Positions 10,601-22,759 of a DNA stretch of 64,000 nucleotides are shown in pieces (position 1 is the first letter of the stretch; every line of letters starts with the position of its first letter). Position numbers and translations under genes: made by a program. The notes beneath the pieces are model-generated. The model searched no databases and had not been told where the DNA came from. It worked only from the letters and a program-made list of their open reading frames with translations. Origin of the DNA: Oasisia sp. SBJ-2009 (Eukaryota; Annelida; Polychaeta; Sabellida; Siboglinidae); contig OZ024857.1 in the NCBI GenBank assembly GCA_964017155.1, positions 32,345,542-32,409,541 on the forward strand, in the 5' to 3' direction.

Positions 10601-12120
10601 GTGGGGAGGTTGGGTGAAATGGGTAAGTTGGGTGGAGTGGGGAGGTTGGGTGGAGGGCGGAGGTTCGGTGAAGTGGGGAGGTTGGGTTGAGTGGGGAGGT
10701 TGTATGAAGTGGGGAAGTTGTGTGGAGTGCGGAGGTTGGGAAGAGTGGGGAGGTTGGGTGCTCTGGGGAGGTTGGGTGAAGTGGGGAGGTTGGGTGGAGT
10801 GAGGAGGTTGCGTGGAGTGGGGAGTTTGAGTGGAGTGGGGAGGTTGGGTGATTTGGGGAGTTTGGGTGAAGTGAGGAAGTTGTGTGGAGTGCGGAGGTTG
10901 GGTGGAGTGCGGAGGTTGCATGGAGTGCGGAAGTTGGGTCGAGAGCGGAAGTTGGGTGGAGTGCGGAGGTTGGATGAAGTGGGAAGGTTGGGTGGAGTGG
11001 GGAGGTTGAGTAATTTGGGGAGGTTGGGTGGAGTGGGGAGGTTGGGTGATGTGGGGAGTTTGGGTGAAGTGGGGAGGTTGGGTGAAGTGGGGAGGTTGGG
11101 TTGAGTGGGGAGGTTGTATGAAGTGGGGAAGTTGGGTGGAGTGCGGAGGTTGGGTGGAGTGCGGAAGTTGGGTGGAGTGCGGAGGTTGGGTGGAGTGCGG
11201 AGGTTGGGTGAAGTGGGGAGGTTGGGTGGAGTGGGGAGGTTGGGTGGAGGGCGGAGGTTGGGTGGAGTGTGGAGGATGGGTTGAAGTGGGGAGGTTGGGT
11301 GGAGTGGTGTGGTTGGGTGAAGTGGGGAGGTTGGGTGGATTTGGGAGGATGGGTTGAAGTGGGGATGTTGGGTGGAGTAGGGTGGTTGGGTGGAGTGCGT
11401 AGGTTGGGAGGAGTGGGGAGGTTGGGTGGAGTGGGGAGGTTGGGAAGAGTGGGGAGGTTGGGTGCTCTGGGGAGGTTGGGTGAAGTGGGGAGGTTGGGTG
11501 GAGTGACGAGGTTGCGTGGAGTGGGGAGTTTGAGTGGAGTGGGGAGGTTGGGTGATTTGGGGAGTTTGGGTGAAATGGGGAGGTTGGGTTGAGTGGGGAG
11601 GTTGTATGAAGTGGGGAAGTTGTGTGGAGTGCGGAGGTTGGGTGGAGTGCGGAGGTTGCATGGGGTGCGGAAGTTGGGTCGAGTGCGGAAGTTGGGTGGA
11701 GTGCGGACGTTGGGTGAAGTGGGGAGGTTGGGTGGAGTGGGGAGGTTGGGTGGAGGGCGGAAGTTGGGTGGAGTGGGGAGGATGGGTGGAGTGGTGTGGT
11801 TGGGTGGAGTGCGTTGGTTGGGAGGAGTGGGGAGGTTGGGTGGAGTTGGGAGTTTGGATGGCGTGGGGGGTTCGGTGGAGTGGGGAGGTTGGGTGGAGTG
11901 AGGAGGTTGGGTGAAGTTGGGAGGTTGGGTGAAGTGGGGAGGTTGGGTGGAGAGGGGAGTTTGGGCGGGGTGGGGAGGTTGGGTGGAGTGGGGAGGTTGG
12001 GTGGAGTGGGGAGGTTGGGTGAAGTTGGGAGGTTGGGTGCAGTGGGGAGGTTGCGTGGAGTGGGAAGGTTGGGTGCTCTGAGGATGTTGGGTGAAGTGGG
12101 GAGGTTGGGTGGAGTGAGGA
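7700..12120 (+). repeat. Higher-order copies at a 3249-bp offset
   Basis: About 7700-8870 and 10950-12120 have the same order of monomer variants, shifted by 3249 bp. For example the GGATTTGGGAGGATGGGTTGAAG segment near 8090 recurs near 11339, and the AAGTGACGAGG monomer near 8250 recurs near 11500. The copies are not adjacent; about 2 kb of other array lies between. Ends are approximate. Confidence 0.8.
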
Positions 12121-14766
12121 GGTTGGGTAGAGTGCGGAGGTTGGGTGGAGTGCGGAGGTTGGATGTAGTGCGGAAGTTGGGTGGAGTGCGGAGGTTCGGT
12201 GAAGTGGGGAGGTTGGGTGGAGTGGGGAGGTTGGTTGAAGTGGGGAGGTTGGGTGAAGTGGGGAGGTTGCGTGGAGTGGGGAGGTTGGGTGCTCTGGGGA
12301 TGTTGGGTGAAGTGGGGAGGTTGGGTGGACTGAGGAGGTTGGGTAGAGTGGGGAGGTTGGGTGAAATGGGGAAGTTGGGTGGAGTGGGGAGGTTGGGTGG
12401 AGGGCGGAGGTTCGGTGAAGTGGGGAGGTTGGGTGGAGTGGGGAGGTTGGGTGGAGTGAGGAAGTTGTGTGGAGTGCGGAGGTTGGGTGGAGTGCGGAGG
12501 TTGGATGTAGTGCGGAAGTTGGGTGGAGTGCGGAATTTGGGTGGAGTGCGGAGGTTGGGTGGAGTGCGGAAGTTGGTTCGAGTGCGGAGGTTGGGTGGCG
12601 TGCGGAGGTTGGTTGGAATGCTTGGTTGGTTGGTTTGGTGTAGTGGGGAGGTTGGGTGGAGTTGGGAGGTTGGGTGAAGTGTGGAGGTTGGGTGAAGTGG
12701 GGAGGTTGGATGGAGTGGGGAGGTTAGGTGGAGGGCGGAGGTTCGGTAGAGTGGGGAGGTTGGGTGGCGTGGGGAGGTTGGGTGAAGTTGGGAGGTTGGG
12801 TGAAGTGGGGAGGTTGGGTGGAGAGGGGAGTTTGGGCGGGGTGGGGAGGTTGGGTGGAGTGGGGAGGCTGGGTGGAGTGGGGAGGTTGGGTGAAGTTGGG
12901 AGGTTGGGTGCAGTGGGGAGGTTGCGTGGAGTGGGAAGGTTGGGTGCTCTGAGGATGTTGGGTGAAGTGGGGAGGTTGGGTGGAGTGAGGAGGTTGGGTA
13001 GAGTGGGGAGGTTCGGTGAAATGGGGAAGTTGGGTGGAGTGGGGAGGTTGGGTGGAGGGCGGAGGTTCGGTGAAGTGGGGAGGTTGGGTGGAGTGGGGAG
13101 GTTGGTTGAAGTGGGGAGGTTGGGTGAAGTGGGGAGGTTGCGTGGAGTGGGCAGTTTGAGTGGAGTGGGGAGGTTGGGTGATTTGGGGAGTTTGGGTGAA
13201 ATGGGGAGGTTGGGTTGAGTGGGGAGGTTGTATGAAGTGGGGAAGTTGTGTGGAGTGCGGAGGTTGGGTGGAGTGCGGAGGTTGCATGGGGTGCGGAAGT
13301 TGGGTCGAGTGCGGAAGTTGGGTGGAGTGCGGACGTTGGGTGAAGTGGGGAGGTTGGGTGGAGTGGGGAGGTTGGGTGGAGGGCGGAAGTTGGGTGGAGT
13401 GGGGAGGATGGGTGGAGTGGTGTGGTTGGGTGGAGTGCGTTGGTTGGGAGGAGTGGGGAGGTTGGGTGGAGTTGGGAGTTTGGATGGCGTGGGGGGTTCG
13501 GTGGAGTGGGGAGGTTGGGTGGAGTGAGGAGGTTGGGTGAAGTTGGGAGGTTGGGTGAAGTGGGGAGGTTGGGTGGAGAGGGGAGTTTGGGCGGGGTGGG
13601 GAGGTTGGGTGGAGTGGGGAGGTTGGGTGGAGTGGGGAGGTTGGGTGAAGTTGGGAGGTTGGGTGCAGTGGGGAGGTTGCGTGGAGTGGGAAGGTTGGGT
13701 GCTCTGAGGATGTTGGGTGAAGTGGGGAGGTTGGGTGGAGTGAGGAGGTTGGGTAGAGTGCGGAGGTTGGGTGGAGTGCGGAGGTTGGATGTAGTGCGGA
13801 AGTTGGGTGGAGTGCGGAGGTTCGGTGAAGTGGGGAGGTTGGGTGGAGTGGGGAGGTTGGTTGAAGTGGGGAGGTTGGGTGAAGTGGGGAGGTTGCGTGG
13901 AGTGGGGAGGTTGGGTGCTCTGGGGATGTTGGGTGAAGTGGGGAGGTTGGGTGGACTAAGGAGGTTGGCTAGAGTGGGGAGGTTGGGTGAAATGGGGAAG
14001 TTGGGTGGAGTGGGGAGGTTGGGTGGAGGGCGGAGGTTCGGTGAAGTGGGGAGGTTGGGTGGAGTGGGGAGGTTGGGTGGAGTGAGGAAGTTGTGTGGAG
14101 TGCGGAGGTTGGGTGGAGTGCGGAGGTTGGATGTAGTGCGGAAGTTGGGTGGAGTGCGGAATTTGGGTGGAGTGCGGAGGTTGGGTGGAGTGCGGAAGTT
14201 GGTTCGAGTGCGGAGGTTGGGTGGCGTGCGGAGGTTGGTTGGAATGCTTGGTTGGTTGGTTTGGTGTAGTGGGGAGGTTGGGTGGAGTTGGGAGGTTGGG
14301 TGAAGTGTGGAGGTTGGGTGAAGTGGGGAGGTTGGATGGAGTGGGGAGGTTAGGTGGAGGGCGGAGGTTCGGTAGAGTGGGGAGGTTGGGTGGCGTGGGG
14401 AGGTTGGGTGAAGTTGGGAGGTTGGGTGAAGTGGGGAGGTTGGGTGGAGAGGGGAGTTTGGGCGGGGTGGGGAGGTTGGGTGGAGTGGGGAGGCTGGGTG
14501 GAGTGGGGAGGTTGGGTGAAGTTGGGAGGTTGGGTGCAGTGGTGAGGTTGCGTGGAGTGGGAAGGTTGGGTGCTCTGAGGATGTTGGGTGAAGTGGGGAG
14601 GTTGGGTGGAGTGAGGAGGTTGGGTAGAGTGGGGAGGTTCGGTGAAATGGGGAAGTTGGGTGGAGTGGGGAGGTTGGGTGGAGGGCGGAGGTTCGGTGAA
14701 GTGGGGAGGTTGGGTGGAGTGGGGAGGTTGGTTGAAGTGGGGAGGTTGGGTGAAGTGGGGAGGTTG
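11515..14766 (+). repeat. Tandem duplication, period 1626 bp
   Basis: Blocks of about 11515-13140 and 13141-14766 match at an offset of 1626 bp. Both carry the GGCGTGGGGGGTTCGG junction (near 11868 and 13494) and the GGTTGGTTGG expansion (12624 and 14250). They are not identical: GGGTAGAG near 12345 reads GGCTAGAG near 13970. The junction lies within a GCGTGGAGTGG shared by both ends. Confidence 0.8.
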
Positions 14767-17700
14767 CGTGGAGTGGGGAGGTTGGGTGCTCTGGGGATGT
14801 TGGGTGAAGTGGGGAGGTTGGGTGGACTGAGGAGGTTGGGTAGAGTGGGGAGGTTGGGTGAAATGGGGAAGTTGGGTGGAGTGGGGAGGTTGGGTGGAGG
14901 GCGGAGGTTCGGTGAAGTGGGGAGGTTGGGTGGAGTGGGGAGGTTGGGTGGAGTGAGGAAGTTGTGTGGAGTGCGGAGGTTGGGTGGAGTGCGGAGGTTG
15001 GATGTAGTGCGGAAGTTGGGTGGAGTGCGGAATTTGGGTGGAGTGGGGAGGTTGGGAAGAGTGGGGAGGCTGGGTGCTGTGGGGAGGTTGAGTGATGTGA
15101 GGAGGTTGGGTGGAGTGAGGAGGTTGCGTGGAGTGGGGAGTTTGAGTGGAGTGGGGAGGTTGGGTGATTTGGGGAGGTTGGGTGAAGTGGGGAGGTTGGG
15201 TTGAGTGGGGAGGTTGTATGAAGTGGGGAAGTTGTGTGGAGTGCGGAGGTTGGGTGGAGTGCGGAGGTTGCATGGAGTGCGGAAGTTGGGTGGAGTGCGG
15301 AAGTTGGGTGGAGTGCGGAGGTTGGATAAAGTGGGGAGGTTGAGTGGAGTGGGGAGGTTGGGTAATTTGGGGAGGTTGGGTGGAGTGGGGAGGTTGGGTG
15401 ATGTGGGGAGGTTGGGTGAAGTGGGGAGGTTGGGTGAAGTGGGGAGGTTGGGTTGAGTGGGGAGGTTGTATGAAGTGGGGAAGTTGTGTGGAGTGCGGAG
15501 GTTGGGTGGAGTGCGGAAGTTGGGTGGAGTGCGGAGGTTGGGTGGAGTGTGGAGGTTGGGTGAAGTGGGGAGGTTGGGTGGAGTGGGGAGGTTGGGTGGA
15601 GGGCGGAGGTTGGGTGGAGTGCGGAGGTTGGGTGGAGTGCGGAAGTTGGTTCGAGTGCGGAGGTTGGGTGGCGTGCGGAGGTTGGTTGGAATGCTTGGTT
15701 GGTTGGTTTGGTGTAGTGGGGAGGTTGGGTGGAGTTGGGAGGTTGGGTGAAGTGTGGAGGTTGGTTTGAGTGCGAACTTTGGGTGGAGTGCGGAGGTTGG
15801 GTGGAGTGCGTAGGTTGGGTGAAGTGGGGAGGTTGGATGGAGTGGGGAGGTTGGGTGGAGTGGGGAGGTTGGGTGAAGTTGGGAGGTTGGGTGCAGTGGG
15901 GAGGTTGCGTGGAGTGGGAAGGTTGGGTGCTCTGAGGATGTTGGGTGAAGTGGGGAGGTTGGGTGGAGTGAGGAGGTTGGGTAGAGTGCGGAGGTTGGGT
16001 GGAGTGCGGAGGTTGGATGTAGTGCGGAAGTTGGGTGGAGTGCGGAGGTTCGGTGAAGTGGGGAGGTTGGGTGGAGTGGGGAGGTTGGTTGAAGTGGGGA
16101 GGTTGGGTGAAGTGGGGAGGTTGCGTGGAGTGGGGAGGTTGGGTGCTCTGGGGATGTTGGGTGAAGTGGGGAGGTTGGGTGGACTGAGGAGGTTGGCTAG
16201 AGTGGGGAGGTTGGGTGAAATGGGGAAGTTGGGTGGAGTGGGGAGGTTGGGTGGAGGGCGGAGGTTCGGTGAAGTGGGGAGGTTGGGTGGAGTGGGGAGG
16301 TTGGGTGGAGTGAGGAAGTTGTGTGGAGTGCGGAGGTTGGGTGGAGTGCGGAGGTTGGATGTAGTGCGGAAGTTGGGTGGAGTGCGGAATTTGGGTGGAG
16401 TGCGGAGGTTGGGTGGAGTGCGGAAGTTGGTTCGAGTGCGGAGGTTGGGTGGCGTGCGGAGGTTGGTTGGAATGCTTGGTTGGTTGGTTTGGTGTAGTGG
16501 GGAGGTTGGGTGGAGTTGGGAGGTTGGGTGAAGTGTGGAGGTTGGGTGAAGTGGGGAGGTTGGATGGAGTGGGGAGGTTAGGTGGAGGGCGGAGGTTCGG
16601 TAGAGTGGGGAGGTTGGGTGGCGTGGGGAGGTTGGGTGAAGTTGGGAGGTTGGGTGAAGTGGGGAGGTTGGGTGGAGAGGGGAGTTTGGGCGGGGTGGGG
16701 AGGTTGGGTGGAGTGGGGAGGCTGGGTGGAGTGGGGAGGTTGGGTGAAGTTGGGAGGTTGGGTGCAGTGGTGAGGTTGCGTGGAGTGGGAAGGTTGGGTG
16801 CTCTGAGGATGTTGGGTGAAGTGGGGAGGTTGGGTGGAGTGAGGAGGTTGGGTAGAGTGGGGAGGTTCGGTGAAATGGGGAAGTTGGGTGGAGTGGGGAG
16901 GTTGGGTGGAGGGCGGAGGTTCGGTGAAGTGGGGAGGTTGGGTGGAGTGGGGAGGTTGGTTGAAGTGGGGAGGTTGGGTGAAGTGGGGAGGTTGCGTGGA
17001 GTGGGGAGGTTGGGTGCTCTGGGGATGTTGGGTGAAGTGGGGAGGTTGGGTGGACTGAGGAGGTTGGGTAGAGTGGGGAGGTTGGGTGAAATGGGGAAGT
17101 TGGGTGGAGTGGGGAGGTTGGGTGGAGGGCGGAGGTTCGGTGAAGTGGGGAGGTTGGGTGGAGTGGGGAGGTTGGGTGGAGTGAGGAAGTTGTGTGGAGT
17201 GCGGAGGTTGGGTGGAGTGCGGAGGTTGGATGTAGTGCGGAAGTTGGGTGGAGTGCGGAATTTGGGTGGAGTGGGGAGGTTGGGAAGAGTGGGGAGGCTG
17301 GGTGCTGTGGGGAGGTTGAGTGATGTGAGGAGGTTGGGTGGAGTGAGGAGGTTGCGTGGAGTGGGGAGTTTGAGTGGAGTGGGGAGGTTGGGTGATTTGG
17401 GGAGGTTGGGTGAAGTGGGGAGGTTGGGTTGAGTGGGGAGGTTGTATGAAGTGGGGAAGTTGTGTGGAGTGCGGAGGTTGGGTGGAGTGCGGAGGTTGCA
17501 TGGAGTGCGGAAGTTGGGTGGAGTGCGGAAGTTGGGTGGAGTGCGGAGGTTGGATAAAGTGGGGAGGTTGAGTGGAGTGGGGAGGTTGGGTAATTTGGGG
17601 AGGTTGGGTGGAGTGGGGAGGTTGGGTGATGTGGGGAGGTTGGGTGAAGTGGGGAGGTTGGGTGAAGTGGGGAGGTTGGGTTGAGTGGGGAGGTTGTATG

Positions 17701-18085
17701 AAGTGGGGAAGTTGTGTGGAGTGCGGAGGTTGGGTGGAGTGCGGAAGTTGGGTGGAGTGCGGAGGTTGGGTGGAGTGTGGAGGTTGGGTGAAGTGGGGAG
17801 GTTGGGTGGAGTGGGGAGGTTGGGTGGAGGGCGGAGGTTGGGTGGAGTGCGGAGGTTGGGTGGAGTGCGGAAGTTGGTTCGAGTGCGGAGGTTGGGTGGC
17901 GTGCGGAGGTTGGTTGGAATGCTTGGTTGGTTGGTTTGGTGTAGTGGGGAGGTTGGGTGGAGTTGGGAGGTTGGGTGAAGTGTGGAGGTTGGTTTGAGTG
18001 CGAACTTTGGGTGGAGTGCGGAGGTTGGGTGGAGTGCGTAGGTTGGGTGAAGTGGGGAGGTTGGATGGAGTGGGGAGGTTAGGTG
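13620..18085 (+). repeat. Tandem duplication, period 2228 bp
   Basis: About 13620-15857 and 15858-18085 match at 2228 bp across their length. Shared private variants include the GCAGTGGTGAGG monomer near 14535 and 16763 and two GGTTGGTTGG expansions per copy (14250 and 15697; 16478 and 17925). The private shared variants point to a recent duplication. The first copy overlaps the second unit of the 1626-bp duplication, so the 2228-bp event came later. Confidence 0.82.
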
Positions 18086-18469
18086 GAGGGCGGAGGTTCG
18101 GTGGAGTGGGGAGTGTGGGTGGCGTGGGGAGGTTGGGTGGAGTGGGGAGGTTGGGTGAAGTGGGGAGGTTGGGTGGAGAGGGGAGGTTGGGTGGAGTGGG
18201 GAGGTTGGGAAGAGTGGGGAGGTTGGGTGCTCTGGGGAGGTTGAGTGATGTGAGGAGGTTGGGTGGAGTGAGGAGGTTGCGTGGAGTGGGGAGTTTGAGT
18301 GGAGTGGGGAGGTTGGGTGATTTGGGGAGGTTGGGTGAAGTGGGGAGGTTGGGTGGAGTGCGGAGGTTGCATGGAGTGCGGAAGTTGGGTGGGGTGCGGA
18401 AGTTGGGTGGAGTGCGGAGGTTGGATGAAGTGGGGAGGTTGGGTGGAGTGGGGAGGTTGGGTGGAGTGC

Positions 18470-21400
18470 GGAGGTTGCATGGGGTGCGGAAGTTGGGTCG
18501 AGTGCGGAAGTTGGGTGGAGTGCGGACGTTGGGTGAAGTGGGGAGGTTGGGTGGAGTGGGGAGGTTGGGTGGAGGGCGGAAGTTGGGTGGAGTGGGGAGG
18601 ATGGGTGGAGTGGTGTGGTTGGGTGGAGTGCGTTGGTTGGGAGGAGTGGGGAGGTTGGGTGGAGTTGGGAGTTTGGATGGCGTGGGGGGTTCGGTGGAGT
18701 GGGGAGGTTGGGTGGAGTGAGGAGGTTGGGTGAAGTTGGGAGGTTGGGTGAAGTGGGGAGGTTGGGTGGAGAGGGGAGTTTGGGCGGGGTGGGGAGGTTG
18801 GGTGGAGTGGGGAGTTTGGGTGGAGTGGGGAGGTTGGGTGAAGTTGGGAGGTTGGGTGCAGTGGGGAGGTTGCGTGGAGTGGGAAGGTTGGGTGCTCTGA
18901 GGATGTTGGGTGAAGTGGGGAGGTTGGGTGGAGTGAGGAGGTTGGGTAGAGTGCGGAGGTTGGGTGGAGTGCGGAGGTTGGATGTAGTGCGGAAGTTGGG
19001 TGGAGTGCGGAGGTTCGGTGAAGTGGGGAGGTTGGGTGGAGTGGGGAGGTTGGTTGAAGTGGGGAGGTTGGGTGAAGTGGGGAGGTTGCGTGGAGTGGGG
19101 AGGTTGGGTGCTCTGGGGATGTTGGGTGAAGTGGGGAGGTTGGGTGGACTGAGGAGGTTGGCTAGAGTGGGGAGGTTGGGTGAAATGGGGAAGTTGGGTG
19201 GAGTGGGGAGGTTGGGTGGAGGGCGGAGGTTCGGTGAAGTGGGGAGGTTGGGTGGAGTGGGGAGGTTGGGTGGAGTGAGGAAGTTGTGTGGAGTGCGGAG
19301 GTTGGGTGGAGTGCGGAGGTTGGATGTAGTGCGGAAGTTGGGTGGAGTGCGGAATTTGGGTGGAGTGCGGAGGTTGGGTGGAGTGCGGAAGTTGGTTCGA
19401 GTGCGGAGGTTGGGTGGCGTGCGGAGGTTGGTTGGAATGCTTGGTTGGTTGGTTTGGTGTAGTGGGGAGGTTGGGTGGAGTTGGGAGGTTGGGTGAAGTG
19501 TGGAGGTTGGGTGAAGTGGGGAGGTTGGATGGAGTGGGGAGGTTAGGTGGAGGGCGGAGGTTCGGTAGAGTGGGGAGGTTGGGTGGCGTGGGGAGGTTGG
19601 GTGAAGTTGGGAGGTTGGGTGAAGTGGGGAGGTTGGGTGGAGAGGGGAGTTTGGGCGGGGTGGGGAGGTTGGGTGGAGTGGGGAGGCTGGGTGGAGTGGG
19701 GAGGTTGGGTGAAGTTGGGAGGTTGGGTGCAGTGGGGAGGTTGCGTGGAGTGGGAAGGTTGGGTGCTCTGAGGATGTTGGGTGAAGTGGGGAGGTTGGGT
19801 GGAGTGAGGAGGTTGGGTAGAGTGGGGAGGTTCGGTGAAATGGGGAAGTTGGGTGGAGTGGGGAGGTTGGGTGGAGGGCGGAGGTTCGGTGAAGTGGGGA
19901 GGTTGGGTGGAGTGGGGAGGTTGGTTGAAGTGGGGAGGTTGGGTGAAGTGGGGAGGTTGCGTGGAGTGGGGAGGTTGGGTGCTCTGGGGATGTTGGGTGA
20001 AGTGGGGAGGTTGGGTGGACTGAGGAGGTTGGGTAGAGTGGGGAGGTTGGGTGAAATGGGGAAGTTGGGTGGAGTGGGGAGGTTGGGTGGAGGGCGGAGG
20101 TTCGGTGAAGTGGGGAGGTTGGGTGGAGTGGGGAGGTTGGGTGGAGTGAGGAAGTTGTGTGGAGTGCGGAGGTTGGGTGGAGTGCGGAGGTTGGATGTAG
20201 TGCGGAAGTTGGGTGGAGTGCGGAATTTGGGTGGAGTGGGGAGGTTGGGAAGAGTGGGGAGGCTGGGTGCTGTGGGGAGGTTGAGTGATGTGAGGAGGTT
20301 GGGTGGAGTGAGGAGGTTGCGTGGAGTGGGGAGTTTGAGTGGAGTGGGGAGGTTGGGTGATTTGGGGAGGTTGGGTGAAGTGGGGAGGTTGGGTTGAGTG
20401 GGGAGGTTGTATGAAGTGGGGAAGTTGTGTGGAGTGCGGAGGTTGGGTGGAGTGCGGAGGTTGCATGGAGTGCGGAAGTTGGGTGGAGTGCGGAAGTTGG
20501 GTGGAGTGCGGAGGTTGGATAAAGTGGGGAGGTTGAGTGGAGTGGGGAGGTTGGGTAATTTGGGGAGGTTGGGTGGAGTGGGGAGGTTGGGTGATGTGGG
20601 GAGGTTGGGTGAAGTGGGGAGGTTGGGTGAAGTGGGGAGGTTGGGTTGAGTGGGGAGGTTGTATGAAGTGGGGAAGTTGTGTGGAGTGCGGAGGTTGGGT
20701 GGAGTGTGGAGGTTGGGTGAAGTGGGGAGGTTGGGTGGAGTGGGGAGGTTGGGTGGAGGGCGGAGGTTGGGTGGAGTGCGGAGGTTGGGTGGAGTGCGGA
20801 AGTTGGTTCGAGTGCGGAGGTTGGGTGGCGTGCGGAGGTTGGTTGGAATGCTTGGTTGGTTGGTTTGGTGTAGTGGGGAGGTTGGGTGGAGTTGGGAGGT
20901 TGGGTGAAGTGTGGAGGTTGGTTTGAGTGCGAACTTTGGGTGGAGTGCGGAGGTTGGGTGGAGTGCGTAGGTTGGGTGAAGTGGGGAGGTTGGATGGAGT
21001 GGGGAGGTTAGGTGGAGGGCGGAGGTTCGGTGGAGTGGGGAGTGTGGGTGGCGTGGGGAGGTTGGGTGGAGTGGGGAGGTTGGGTGAAGTGGGGAGGTTG
21101 GGTGGAGAGGGGAGGTTGGGTGGAGTGGGGAGGTTGGGAAGAGTGGGGAGGTTGGGTGCTCTGGGGAGGTTGAGTGATGTGAGGAGGTTGGGTGGAGTGA
21201 GGAGGTTGCGTGGAGTGGGGAGTTTGAGTGGAGTGGGGAGGTTGGGTGATTTGGGGAGGTTGGGTGAAGTGGGGAGGTTGGGTGGAGTGCGGAGGTTGCA
21301 TGGAGTGCGGAAGTTGGGTGGGGTGCGGAAGTTGGGTGGAGTGCGGAGGTTGGATGAAGTGGGGAGGTTGGGTGGAGTGGGGAGGTTGAGTAATTTGGGG

Positions 21401-21500
21401 AGGTTGGGTGGAGTGGGGAGGTTGGGTGATGTGGGGAGGTTGGGTGAAGTGGGGAGGTTGGGTGAAGTGGGGAGGTTGGGTTGAGTGGGGAGGTTGTATG
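18470..21500 (+). repeat. Third related higher-order block
   Basis: 18470 to about 20680 follows the variant order of 13277-15490 at an offset of 5193 bp, but lacks the GCAGTGGTGAGG variant and has lost two monomers near 20690. After that, about 20927-21290 repeats 17998-18360 at an offset of 2929 bp. The block is therefore a mosaic of older units rather than a clean tandem copy. Confidence 0.7.
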
Positions 21501-22759
21501 AAGTGGGGAAGTTGTGTGGAGTGCGGAGGTTGGGTGGAGTGCGGAAGTTGGGTGGAGTGCGGAGGTTGGGTGGAGTGCGGAGGTTGGGTGAAGTGGGGAG
21601 GTTGGGTGGAGTGGGGAGGTTGGGTGGAGGGCGGAGGTTGGGTGGAGTGTGGAGGATGGGTTGAAATGGGGAAGTTGGGTGGAGTGGTGTGGTTGGGTGA
21701 AGTGGGGAGGTTGGGTGGAGTGAGGAGGTTGGGTAGAGTGGGGAGGTTCGGTGAAATGGGGAGGTTGCGTGGAGTGGGGAGGTTGGGTGCTCTGGGGATG
21801 TTGGGTGAAGTGGGGAGGTTGGGTGGACTGAGGAGGTTGGGTAGAGTGGGGAGGTTGGGTGAAATGGGGAAGTTGGGTGGAGTGGGGAGGTTGGGTGGAG
21901 GGCGGAGGTTCGGTGAAGTGGGGAGGTTGGGTTGAGTGGGGAGGTTGTATGAAGTGGGGAAGTTGTGTGGAGTGCGGAGGTTGGGTGGAGTGCGGAGGTT
22001 GCATGGAGTGCGGAAGTTCGTTGGAGTGCGGAAGTTGGGTGGAGTGCGGAGGTTGGATGAAGTGGGGAGGTTGGGTGGAGTGGGGAGGTTGGGTAATTTG
22101 GGGAGGTTGGGTGGAGTGGGGAGGTTGGGTGATGTGGGGAGGTTGGGTGAATTGGGGAGGTTGGGTGAAGTGGGGAGGTTGGGTTGAGTGGGGAGGTTGT
22201 ATGAAGTGGGGAAGTTGTGTGGAGTGCGGAGATTGGGTGGAGTGCGGAAGTTGGGTGGAGTGCGGAGGTTGGGTGGAGTGCGGAGGTTGGGTGAAGTGGG
22301 GAGGTTGGGTGGAGTGGGGAGGTTGGGTGGAGGGCGGAGGTTGGGTGGAGTGGGGAGGATGGGTTGAAGTGGGGAGGTTGGGTGGAGTGGTGTGGTTGGG
22401 TGAAGTGGGGAGGTTGGGTGGATTTGGGAGGAAGGGTTGAAGTGGGGATGTTGGGTGGAGTAGGGTGGTTGGGTGGAGTGCGTAGGTTGGGAGGAGTGGG
22501 GAGGTTGGGTGGAGTGGGGAGGTTGGGAAGAGTGGGGAGGTTGGGTGATTTGGGGAGTTTGGGTGAAGTGAGGAAGTTGTGTGGAGTGCGGAGGTTGGGT
22601 GGAGTGCGGAGGTTGCATGGAGTGCGGAGGTTGGGTCGAGAGCGGAAGTTGGGTGGAGTGCGGACGTTGGGTGAATTGGGGAGGTTGGGTGGAGTGGGGA
22701 GGTTGGGTGGAGGGCGGAAGTTGGGTGGAGTGCGGAGGTTGGATGAAGTGGGGAGGTTG

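Noticed and set aside
13422..20397. Plus-strand ORFs of 240-351 codons with VGRLGG or GWVEWG repeats
   Set aside because: Same 18-bp period in + frames. They start and stop wherever a monomer variant gives ATG or TGA.
16578..22004. Minus-strand ORF of 1808 codons
   Set aside because: Array translation; its length reflects the lack of C on the + strand, which removes most minus-strand stop codons.
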